NCBI GenBank assembly: GCA_003645115.1
Contig: QNEG01000111.1
Span: 1 to 6,026, forward strand
From: a bacterium
Lineage (GTDB): Bacteria; UBP14; UBA6098; B30-G16
Length of the DNA: 6,026 nucleotides
Direction of reading: 5' to 3'
Shown here: piece after piece, positions 1 through 6,026 of the stretch
Numbering within the stretch: position 1 is the first letter of the stretch
How the letters are laid out: every line of letters begins with the position of its first letter
Translations under genes and position numbers: made by a program
The notes under the pieces: generated by a model
Told to the model about the DNA's origin: nothing
The model's database searches: none
The model's input: the letters and a program-made list of their open reading frames with translations, nothing else

Positions 1-1192
1 CTCTGGTAGTTCCTCGGTTAAATATCAACTGTGGGATACTGAGAGTGAAGGATTGCTCGCCAAGGGTTTGTTTTCACGCATCGGAATCGACAACCCGCAA
101 CTGGAACACGAAACCGAACGAAAGAAATATTGTGAGCACTATCCTCACGAGAAAATAGATCACCAGAAAGCTATAAAATATATACTGGATATATTGGTGC
201 GTCCGTCTTATGGAGTAATAGATAGTGTAAAGGATATAGAATCGGTCGGTCATCGAGTGGTTCATGGTGGCGAGAAATTATTCGAATCTATCCTTATCAC
301 CGATGAAGTCCTGGAGGGAATACGAGAATGTATTCAACTGGCTCCATTACATAATCCAGCGAATATTATGGGAATCGAAGCCTGTAAAAAATTGCTCCCC
401 GATGTTCCTCAAGTGGCAGTATTCGATACCGCATTCCACCATACTATCGAACCCTATGCATATATCTATGCACTTCCTTATGAACTGTATGAGCAATACA
501 AGGTTCGTCGGTATGGATTCCACGGGACAAGCCATCATTATGTCGCCAATAAATCCGCTGAATTATTAGGGAAATCTATAGATAACCTAAAAATTATAAC
601 TCTTCATTTGGGCAATGGCGCATCGATGACCGCAGTCAAGAATGGGAAATCGGTGGACACATCGATGGGATTTACTCCGCTGGAAGGCTTGGTGATGGGA
701 ACTCGAACCGGTGATATGGACCCCGCTCTGGTGATGTTTCTGATGAAAAAGTTGAATCTATCCCCGGACAAAATCAATGACTACTTGAACAAAAATTGTG
801 GATTATTAGGGATTTCAGGAGTATCGAATGATTTGCGAGATATACTGGAAAAAGCAGAAGAGGGTGATTATCGCTCCAAATTAGCTTTGGACATATATAC
901 ATATCGCATACGGAAATATATCGGTTCCTATGCCGCCGCACTGGGTGGTCTGGATGTATTGGTATTCACCGCAGGGGTTGGAGAAAATTCTCCTATTATC
1001 CGAGAAAAATCCACCGAGGGATTAGAATTTTTGGGAGTGAAAATCGACCCTGCAAAAAATAAATCCGCAATCGGAAAAGCAATGGATATATCCGATGATG
1101 GTTCTACTGTAAGGACTCTGATAATACCCACGAATGAGGAATTAGTAATCGCTTCCGAAACCGAGCGAATAGTGAAAAATAATTCCGATTAA
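1..1192 (+). CDS. ackA: Acetate kinase, 5' end cut by window edge
   Basis: Cytosolic enzyme that interconverts acetyl phosphate plus ADP and acetate plus ATP, normally paired with phosphotransacetylase (not in this window). The reading frame is open from base 2, where it reads SGSSSVKYQL, the usual acetate kinase N-terminus. The TTG at 53 is therefore an internal Leu codon, not the start. Base 1 is probably the last base of the conserved Asn codon, so about seven residues are missing; 396 are visible, against a family length near 400. Known active-site residues are present: Arg of HRVVHGG (codon 254-256), Asp of VFDTAFH (425-427), His of YGFHGTSH (521-523), Arg of GTRTGD (704-706) and the glutamates of TNEE (1136-1141). 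The phosphate-binding LHLGNGAS and adenosine-binding FTAGVGEN motifs are also there. Propionate or butyrate kinase activity is possible, but the motifs best fit acetate kinase. Confidence 0.96.
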   Translation, partial: SGSSSVKYQLWDTESEGLLAKGLFSRIGIDNPQLEHETERKKYCEHYPHEKIDHQKAIKYILDILVRPSYGVIDSVKDIESVGHRVVHGGEKLFESILITDEVLEGIRECIQLAPLHNPANIMGIEACKKLLPDVPQVAVFDTAFHHTIEPYAYIYALPYELYEQYKVRRYGFHGTSHHYVANKSAELLGKSIDNLKIITLHLGNGASMTAVKNGKSVDTSMGFTPLEGLVMGTRTGDMDPALVMFLMKKLNLSPDKINDYLNKNCGLLGISGVSNDLRDILEKAEEGDYRSKLALDIYTYRIRKYIGSYAAALGGLDVLVFTAGVGENSPIIREKSTEGLEFLGVKIDPAKNKSAIGKAMDISDDGSTVRTLIIPTNEELVIASETERIVKNNSD

Positions 1193-1221
1193 AAAAATTC
1201 TTCTACAATTTCAAAATCGGA
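1184..1221. repeat. Weak inverted repeat across the ackA stop codon
   Basis: TCCGATT (1184-1190) is complementary to AATCGGA (1215-1221). A second short pairing lies inside, AAATT (1195-1199) with AATTT (1207-1211) around a 7-base loop. An RNA from here could fold into a stem with unpaired bulges just after ackA. No U-tract follows on the + strand, so it does not look like an intrinsic terminator. It may be an RNA 3'-end stabiliser or chance in AT-rich sequence. Confidence 0.2.
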
Positions 1222-1313
1222 CTCGAAAAATGTTGCAATTTATTCCTGACTATTATTTATTGTATGTAACGATGTATTAAACTTGAAAATAAAATAGATA
1301 TCGACGAGCAAAT

Positions 1314-2939
1314 ATGGCTCATAATGCTAAGTATATAGTTGTTACCGGTGGAGTGCTTTCCGGTTTGGGAAAAGGCATTGCAACCGCAAGTGTCGGCCAT
1401 TTACTATCCTCAAAACTTCGGGTTATTCCAATAAAATGTGATGGTTATTTGAATACCGATCCAGGCACTATGAATCCTATCGAACACGGCGAGGTGTTTG
1501 TGCTGGACGATGGCGGAGAAGTGGATATGGATTTTGGCCACTACGAACGATTTCTCGGGGTTACCTGCCGTAGTGACTGGAATCTCACTATGGGAAAGAT
1601 ATATTGGAAAATACTGGAAAAAGAACGGCGAGGAGATTTTCTTGGCAATACTGTCCAACTTATTCCCCATGTTACCGATGAAATTATACACCATTTCAAA
1701 CGAATCGCCGATGTGGAGAATGCGGACATCGTGCTGATAGAAATCGGCGGGACTGTCGGCGATATGGAAAATGAACTATTCATTGAGGCGGTCAGACAAC
1801 TCGGTCAGCAGATGGGCGAGGAAAACATTCTTTACATCCATCTTACCTATGTGCCTATTCCGGAAAATCTCGGCGAACACAAAACTAAACCCACTCAACA
1901 AAGTGTGAAATTACTCAACGAACGAGGTATCCGACCGGATATAATAATAGCGCGCTCTTCCAGTCCATTGCCAAAGAAAGTCAAAGAAAAGATATCACTA
2001 TTCTGCAATATTCCACCAAATGCAGTAATTTCCGGGCAGGATGTGAAAACGGTGTATGAAATCCCCATTCAATACGATGAACAAGGATTGACTGGAATTA
2101 TTCATAAGAAACTGAACATATATTCTCCGCCCAAATTAATCAAATGGCAAAAGTTAGTAAATTCGATTTTGAATCCACAAAACGAGGTGAATATAGCTAT
2201 CTGCGGGAAATATACACATCTTCACGATTCCTATGCCTCTATTCTGGAGGCATTGATTCATTCCGGTGCTCATCTTGCCACCAAAGTTAATTTACGATGG
2301 ATAGAGACTACCGAAATCGAACAGAAAAAGATACCCATCCATAAGGCATTGAAAGATATTCACGGTGTAATAGTTCCCGGTGGGTTTGGCAGACGAGGTA
2401 TCGAGGGAAAAATCGAGATAATTAAATTCTGCCGAGAAAATAATATCCCATTCCTGGGGATATGCTATGGAATGCAATTGGCAGTGATAGAATACGCTCG
2501 AAATGTATGTGGTTTGAATAATGCGCACACTACCGAGATGGAAGAAGAAGGAATGGATGTGAAACATCCAGTAATTTGCATATTGCCCTCACAAAAAGAA
2601 CTCAAGAAAAAAGGCGGCACTATGCGATTGGGTGGACAGGATATCCACTTGAAACCGAATACGGTCGCATATAAAATCTATAAATCGAAAAATATCCGTG
2701 AGCGTTTTCGACATCGCTATGAGGTGAACCCAGAATATGTCGAAAAACTGAAGGAATGCGGAATGTGTTTCTCCGGATATGAAGTGAATGAAAACATAAT
2801 GCAAATAGTAGAATTGCCAAACCATCCATTCTTTATAGGTGTGCAATATCATCCGGAACTAATTTCCAAGCTGGAAAATCCGGAGCCATTATTCTATAAT
2901 CTGGTTAAATCTGCTCTCGAACTAAAAAATGAAAAATAA
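1314..2939 (+). CDS. pyrG: CTP synthase (glutamine-hydrolysing)
   Basis: Makes CTP from UTP, ATP and glutamine, the last step of de novo pyrimidine nucleotide synthesis, in the cytosol. The 541 residues match the usual length of about 535-550. The N-terminal amidoligase domain (about 1-275) has the ATP-binding loop TGGVLSGLGKG (11-21), metal-site residues in DMDFGHYERF (71-80) and IEIGGTVGD (142-150), and the UTP-binding KTKPTQ (190-195). The C-terminal class I glutaminase domain (about 292-535) has nucleophile Cys384 in GICYGMQ, and His513 and Glu515 in YHPE. PGGFGRRGIEGK and RHRYEVN are also present. Several normally conserved positions differ: KCDGYLN where most bacteria have KxDPYxN, TQQSV for TQHSV, and Tyr after the nucleophile instead of Leu. 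The ATG at 1314 gives the expected N-terminus and has only a weak ribosome site (GACGAG, 1303-1308). The 121-bp gap from ackA leaves co-transcription undecided. No initial G-run attenuator of the Gram-positive type is visible. Confidence 0.96.
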   Translation: MAHNAKYIVVTGGVLSGLGKGIATASVGHLLSSKLRVIPIKCDGYLNTDPGTMNPIEHGEVFVLDDGGEVDMDFGHYERFLGVTCRSDWNLTMGKIYWKILEKERRGDFLGNTVQLIPHVTDEIIHHFKRIADVENADIVLIEIGGTVGDMENELFIEAVRQLGQQMGEENILYIHLTYVPIPENLGEHKTKPTQQSVKLLNERGIRPDIIIARSSSPLPKKVKEKISLFCNIPPNAVISGQDVKTVYEIPIQYDEQGLTGIIHKKLNIYSPPKLIKWQKLVNSILNPQNEVNIAICGKYTHLHDSYASILEALIHSGAHLATKVNLRWIETTEIEQKKIPIHKALKDIHGVIVPGGFGRRGIEGKIEIIKFCRENNIPFLGICYGMQLAVIEYARNVCGLNNAHTTEMEEEGMDVKHPVICILPSQKELKKKGGTMRLGGQDIHLKPNTVAYKIYKSKNIRERFRHRYEVNPEYVEKLKECGMCFSGYEVNENIMQIVELPNHPFFIGVQYHPELISKLENPEPLFYNLVKSALELKNEK

Positions 2940-2940
2940 A

Positions 2941-2968
2941 TTGACATCGCCGATTTTATTTCTATTTC
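2941..2968 (+). promoter_or_regulatory. Possible promoter for panD
   Basis: TTGACA, a perfect -35 hexamer, starts two bases after the pyrG stop codon. The best -10 at a 16-base spacing is TATTTC (2963-2968), which is poor. Transcription from here would give a short leader containing the panD ribosome site. It could equally be a chance match, with panD transcribed from upstream of pyrG. Confidence 0.3.
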
Positions 2969-2980
2969 TTTCATACAACG

Positions 2981-2987
2981 AGGAGGT
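2981..2987 (+). promoter_or_regulatory. Consensus Shine-Dalgarno site of panD
   Basis: AGGAGGT sits seven bases (counting from AGGAGG) before the ATG at 2994 and fixes that start. It is the only full-consensus ribosome binding site in the window; pyrG, the kinase gene and ribBA have weak or no matches. It implies that this organism's 16S rRNA keeps a normal anti-Shine-Dalgarno tail. Confidence 0.85.
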
Positions 2988-2993
2988 AAACAA

Positions 2994-3350
2994 ATGCAGA
3001 GAATATATTGTAAGTCGAAGATACATAAAGCAAAAGTCACTAATGTGGAATTGGATTACGATGGTTCTGCAGAAATAGATATAGATTTATTGGAGTCTGC
3101 GGATATCGCACCGTGGGAACAAGTTCAGATTGTTAATTTGGAAAATGGTGAACGCCTATGGACTTACGCAATCCCCGGAGAACGAGGTAGTAAAATTATC
3201 GCATTGAAAGGTCCGGCTGCTCGAAAAGCATTTATCGGTGATAGAATTATTATTATTTCTTATGTTATCGCATCCGCCGAGGAATGGGGTAAACGCAATC
3301 CAAAAACTGTTCTCGTAGATGAAAATAATAATGTAAAGCAAATAAAATAA
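2994..3350 (+). CDS. panD: Aspartate 1-decarboxylase precursor
   Basis: Decarboxylates L-aspartate to beta-alanine, which PanC joins to pantoate to make pantothenate, the precursor of CoA. The 118 residues fit the bacterial pyruvoyl-type family (about 115-130). The self-cleavage site Gly24-Ser25 lies in YDGSAEID; cleavage there turns Ser25 into the pyruvoyl cofactor at the N-terminus of the alpha chain and leaves a 24-residue beta chain. Lys9, Arg54, Thr57 and Tyr58 (in ERLWTYAI) match family active-site and processing positions, followed by the typical GERGSKII and GDRIIIISY stretches. panB and panC are not adjacent, so this is a lone pantothenate gene between pyrG (54 bp upstream) and a histidine kinase gene (100 bp downstream). 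No PanZ/PanM-type maturation factor is seen in the window. Confidence 0.95.
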   Translation: MQRIYCKSKIHKAKVTNVELDYDGSAEIDIDLLESADIAPWEQVQIVNLENGERLWTYAIPGERGSKIIALKGPAARKAFIGDRIIIISYVIASAEEWGKRNPKTVLVDENNNVKQIK

Positions 3351-3407
3351 TATTCACAATAGTATAACATTTCCACTATCATTATCCTCTAATAAGACGA
3401 TTATTTT

Positions 3408-3444
3408 TTGCAATTCTTGACTTACTGAAAACATAATGTAAATT
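3408..3444 (+). promoter_or_regulatory. Candidate promoter(s) abutting the histidine kinase start
   Basis: Two overlapping sigma70-like readings exist: TTGCAA (3408-3413), 18 bases, CATAAT (3432-3437); or TTGACT (3417-3422), 16 bases, TAAATT (3439-3444). The first would start RNA about 6 bases before the ATG at 3451. The second would start it at or next to the ATG, giving a leaderless mRNA. Both are imperfect and the gap is AT-rich, so chance matches are likely to occur. Confidence 0.35.
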
Positions 3445-3450
3445 TTTACT

Positions 3451-4719
3451 ATGTTAAAACAGATAAAAAGATTGTTTTCTCGAGGTGGGCAATACCGAAT
3501 AGAATATCATCGAGTATCACCATTTACTGTCCTTGCAATGATTCTAATTGCACTGGCACTGGTGGCATTAATATTTTGGTTCACTGAAATCATAAGAAAT
3601 AAGATGGTAGAATATAATCGGAGGGTAATGAATACTTATGCTCGCCTGTGGACAATGACTCTATCTCGCTCCATAGAGGGACCAGAATTATCTATTCTAT
3701 TCGAAGAAATTATCGAGAAGGCAGATTTTCCAATGGTATATACCAATACCGATGGTGAACCTATATACTGGCGCAATTTAGCTGTCCCTGAAAATGATAC
3801 CAGTGAAGTGGGACGAGAGAAAGTGAAAAAATGGCTGAAACGAAATGGAGGGAAATTCCCGCCAATCGCCATTCGAATACCAGGAAGAAACAAAGTATTG
3901 GCATATATTTATTTCGGCGAATCTCCGGTGGTAAAAAGATTGATTTTTATTCCGATATTGCAGGCATTCGTTATGCTGATATTATTCATCATTGGAACTA
4001 TAATATACAAGAGAATCAAGCGCTATGAACAACAAAATATCTGGCTGGGTCTGGCAAAGGAAGCTGCTCATCAATTGGGAACACCGACATCCTCATTGCT
4101 GGGATGGGTAGAATTGATGAACGAGGCAATCAAAGAGGGAGATTATGCGGAAATGAAGCGAATCAATTCTGAGATAGAAAAAGATGTCCGTAATCTATCT
4201 CGGATAGTAGTTCGTTTCGGTCAAATAGGCAGTGTGCCAGAATTATCGCCAGTAGATCCCATATTATTCATCCGAGAAATAGTGGCATATTTCCGTGAGA
4301 GATTACCACAATTTTCCAGAAATATCGAATTGGTGGAACACTATGAACCAGTTCCTGGAATTATGGCAAATAAATTATTGCTGAACTGGGCGCTGGAAAA
4401 CCTATTGAAAAATTCTATCGAGGCAATCGGACAAAAAGAGGGAACTATCTGGATAGCTATACGCTCCAGTTTAAATGGAGATGAAGTAAACATCACAGTC
4501 AGCGATAATGGCAAAGGAATAGCCTCCGCAGACCAGAAAAAAATATTCTCTCCCGGATATACATCGAAAAAGCGCGGATGGGGTCTGGGATTATCATTGA
4601 CAAAGCGAATAGTAGAGGATTATCATCACGGAAAGCTTTTTCTATTGGAGAGCCGACCGAATGAAAAAACTACATTCGTAATAGCATTGCCCGCTCATAA
4701 TAAGAAATCGAATATTTAA
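3451..4719 (+). CDS. Membrane-bound sensor histidine kinase
   Basis: Two-component sensor kinase that would autophosphorylate on His and pass phosphate to a response regulator, which is not encoded in this window. Order along 422 residues: basic N-terminus; membrane helix 1 (about 25-48); an extracytoplasmic region of about 115 residues (49-163) holding a PAS-like looking stretch (MVYTNTDGEPIYW, 95-107); helix 2 (about 164-186), followed by basic KRIKR as expected for the inner face. The H-box is AKEAAHQLGTPTSSLLGW with His207. The ATPase domain has an N-box (ENLLKNSIEAI, 316-326), DNGKGI (352-357), IFSPGYTS (365-372) and GWGLGLSL (376-383). Only about 20 residues separate helix 2 from His207, too few for a HAMP domain. 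Gln, not Glu or Asp, follows the His. A stop codon at 3439-3441 lies in frame upstream, so ATG 3451 is the earliest ATG; no Shine-Dalgarno site precedes it. The signal sensed is unknown. Confidence 0.93.
   Translation: MLKQIKRLFSRGGQYRIEYHRVSPFTVLAMILIALALVALIFWFTEIIRNKMVEYNRRVMNTYARLWTMTLSRSIEGPELSILFEEIIEKADFPMVYTNTDGEPIYWRNLAVPENDTSEVGREKVKKWLKRNGGKFPPIAIRIPGRNKVLAYIYFGESPVVKRLIFIPILQAFVMLILFIIGTIIYKRIKRYEQQNIWLGLAKEAAHQLGTPTSSLLGWVELMNEAIKEGDYAEMKRINSEIEKDVRNLSRIVVRFGQIGSVPELSPVDPILFIREIVAYFRERLPQFSRNIELVEHYEPVPGIMANKLLLNWALENLLKNSIEAIGQKEGTIWIAIRSSLNGDEVNITVSDNGKGIASADQKKIFSPGYTSKKRGWGLGLSLTKRIVEDYHHGKLFLLESRPNEKTTFVIALPAHNKKSNI
4716..4719. other. Overlapping convergent stop codons
   Basis: The kinase stop TAA (4717-4719, + strand) and the ribBA stop TAA (4718-4716, - strand) share the palindrome TTAA. 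The two coding regions meet tail to tail with a 4-bp overlap and no intergenic space. Any transcript end for either gene must lie inside the other gene's coding sequence. I see no GC-rich hairpin with a T-run within about 100 bases on either side. Confidence 0.95.
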
Positions 4720-5942
4720 TCTTTTGTTTTCAATTTTTCATCGGGAATTTTATGCCCCATTTTCTCTTTCTTGGTGCGTAGATAATCGATGTTGAATGGA
4801 TTAGGTTCTGCGATTATCGGAACCCTTTCCACTATTTTCAATCCATATCCTTCCAATCCCACCACTTTTCTTGGATTATTGGTTAGAAGTCTAATGGAAG
4901 TTAGCCCTAAATCGGCTAATATTTGCGCACCGATTCCGTATTCGCGTAAGTCATCATTATGCCCCAGACGACAATTAGCCTCCACAGTATCGAAACCCAA
5001 ATCCTGAAGATGATACGATTTTATTTTCTCCACCAGACCGATACCCCTACCCTCCTGACGCATATATAATAATACTCCCATTCCTTCCTGTTCTATTTGT
5101 CGCATTGCGGAATGAAGTTGGTCACCGCAATCACATCGAAATGAATTCAGCAAATCTCCAGTAAAACATTCCGAATGCACTCGAACCAACACATTTTCCT
5201 TGCCCGCTACTTCGCCCTTTATCAGAACTATATGATTTTCCTCCGTGATAATATCCCGATAGATTGCGATATCAAAATCTCCCCATCGAGTCGGCAATTT
5301 GGCTCGAGTCACTCTTTCCACAAATTTTTCGGTGTTCCGTCGATATTGAATTAAATCTGCTATAGTGATTATTTTCAAATCGAATTTTTCAGCAAGCTGT
5401 TTCAACTGTGGCAATCGAGCCATAGAACCATCCTCGTCCATAATTTCGCACAACACCCCAGCGGGATATAATCCCGCCAAACGAGCCATATCCACAGCAG
5501 CTTCGGTATGTCCAGCTCGTCTTAACACGCCACCTTTCATCGCAATCAATGGGAAAATATGTCCTGGTCGAGCAAAATCGTCTGGAACCACATCTGGTTC
5601 AGTCAATGCTTTCACTGTTTTTGCTCTATCGTGAGCAGAAATTCCGGTGGTAGTTCCATGTTTATAATCGACCGAAACAGTGAATGCAGTGCCCAATCTG
5701 GCAGTATTATCATCCACCATTGGATTGATTTTTAATTCCTCTAAACGTTCTCGTTCCAGCGAAACACATATAAGTCCTCGCCCGTGCTTTGCCATAAAAT
5801 TTATCATCTCTGGTGTGACCATTTGTGCCGAACCTACAAAATCACCCTCATTCTCACGGTTCTCATCATCCACAACTATGATTACTTTGCCCGAACGAAG
5901 TTCATCCAATGCCTCTTCTATGTCATTAAATTTCTCATTCAT
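4716..5942 (-). CDS. ribBA: Bifunctional DHBP synthase / GTP cyclohydrolase II
   Basis: Supplies both precursors of riboflavin. The RibB half converts ribulose 5-phosphate to 3,4-dihydroxy-2-butanone 4-phosphate plus formate. The RibA half opens GTP to the diaminopyrimidine, releasing formate and pyrophosphate. With the start chosen here the protein has 408 residues, usual for the fusion. RibB (about 1-200) shows DDENRENEGD (25-34), TTTGISAHDRA (97-107), RPGHIFPL (125-132), HTEAAVD (145-151) and EIMDEDGSMAR (166-176). RibA (about 205-395) has zinc ligands Cys259, Cys270 and Cys272 (SECFTGD, FRCDCGD), the catalytic RQEGRGIGL stretch (295-303) and LLTNNPRK (352-359). An ATG ten codons upstream (5972) is in frame, but its codon abuts a -10 box and the extra residues match nothing in the family. 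ATG 5942 gives the usual N-terminus (FNDIEEALDELRSGK). The other riboflavin genes are not in the window. Confidence 0.96.
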   Translation of the reverse strand: MNEKFNDIEEALDELRSGKVIIVVDDENRENEGDFVGSAQMVTPEMINFMAKHGRGLICVSLERERLEELKINPMVDDNTARLGTAFTVSVDYKHGTTTGISAHDRAKTVKALTEPDVVPDDFARPGHIFPLIAMKGGVLRRAGHTEAAVDMARLAGLYPAGVLCEIMDEDGSMARLPQLKQLAEKFDLKIITIADLIQYRRNTEKFVERVTRAKLPTRWGDFDIAIYRDIITEENHIVLIKGEVAGKENVLVRVHSECFTGDLLNSFRCDCGDQLHSAMRQIEQEGMGVLLYMRQEGRGIGLVEKIKSYHLQDLGFDTVEANCRLGHNDDLREYGIGAQILADLGLTSIRLLTNNPRKVVGLEGYGLKIVERVPIIAEPNPFNIDYLRTKKEKMGHKIPDEKLKTKD

Positions 5943-5963
5943 AATTTTTTTCAACCTCGAACT

Positions 5964-5991
5964 ATTATACATATTTATGAGGATATTACAA
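5964..5991 (-). promoter_or_regulatory. Promoter of ribBA
   Basis: On the - strand: TTGTAA (5991-5986), 16-base spacer, then a perfect TATAAT (5969-5964). A run of eight A (6001-5994) lies just upstream of the -35 and resembles an UP element. Transcription would begin near 5957 and leave a leader of about 15 bases before ATG 5942. GAGG (5958-5955) lies at or near the RNA 5' end. Such a short leader has no room for an FMN riboswitch. Confidence 0.6.
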
Positions 5992-6026
5992 GATTTTTTT
6001 TAGGATTTATCATATTGGTGCTTGAC

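Noticed and set aside
53..55. TTG at 53 as the start of acetate kinase
   Set aside because: The frame upstream to base 2 encodes the conserved SGSSSVKYQL N-terminus, so the gene is cut by the window edge.
264..569. 101-codon + strand frame inside ackA
   Set aside because: It lies wholly within the well-supported acetate kinase coding region in another frame and has no recognisable motif.
2940..2993. Regulatory RNA or riboswitch in the pyrG-panD gap
   Set aside because: The gap is only 54 bp, with no stable hairpin and a fully exposed Shine-Dalgarno site.
3390..3410. AATAA-GACGA-TTATT hairpin followed by a T-run after panD, as an intrinsic terminator
   Set aside because: The stem is five A-T pairs only, too weak to stop transcription; in this AT-rich gap it is likely chance.
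4743..4762. GGG...CCC followed by ATTTTC just past the kinase stop, as a terminator
   Set aside because: The stem is three base pairs with a 9-base loop and lies inside the ribBA coding region.
5365..6003. Open frames on the + strand opposite ribBA (89 and 107 codons)
   Set aside because: They mirror the conserved RibB-encoding DNA on the other strand and show no protein motif; shadow frames.
6021..6026. CTTGAC at the right edge, possibly the -35 box of a divergent gene beyond the window
   Set aside because: Only five bases of a TTGACA-like hexamer are visible and no -10 region can be seen.

Overview
The window is an AT-rich stretch (roughly 40% GC by eye) of a bacterial chromosome. It is densely packed with five ordinary protein genes: four on the + strand and one convergent gene on the - strand. 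No rRNA, tRNA, CRISPR array, insertion sequence or phage gene was seen. The organism cannot be named from this sequence. The sensor kinase carries a short ATP lid (KKRGWGLGLSL) and an H-box (AHQLGTP) that I associate with Bacteroidota and related FCB-group bacteria. Together with the AT-rich leaders and sparse Shine-Dalgarno sites, this weakly suggests that group or a neighbouring candidate phylum.

Layout from left to right: (1) acetate kinase (ackA), missing only about seven N-terminal residues beyond the left edge; (2) a 121-bp gap with a weak inverted repeat and no convincing promoter; (3) CTP synthase (pyrG), complete, with both the amidoligase and glutaminase domains and several deviations from the common bacterial motifs; (4) a 54-bp gap with a possible promoter and the only consensus Shine-Dalgarno site in the window; (5) aspartate 1-decarboxylase (panD), with the Gly24-Ser25 self-cleavage site; (6) a 100-bp AT-rich gap whose right end carries a promoter-like sequence almost touching the next start codon; (7) a two-transmembrane sensor histidine kinase with no response regulator beside it; (8) a bifunctional riboflavin gene (ribBA) on the - strand, whose stop codon overlaps the kinase stop codon; (9) its promoter close to the right edge.

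The genes serve separate core pathways: acetate/ATP formation, CTP synthesis, beta-alanine for pantothenate and CoA, riboflavin precursors, and one signalling protein. ackA, pyrG, panD and the kinase gene are co-directional and may be partly co-transcribed, but the gaps of 54 to 121 bp leave room for separate promoters. I found no new biological system. The points most worth checking are the ribBA start codon, the unusual H-box and missing linker domain of the kinase, the divergent CTP synthase, the possibly leaderless kinase mRNA, and the overlapping convergent stop codons.
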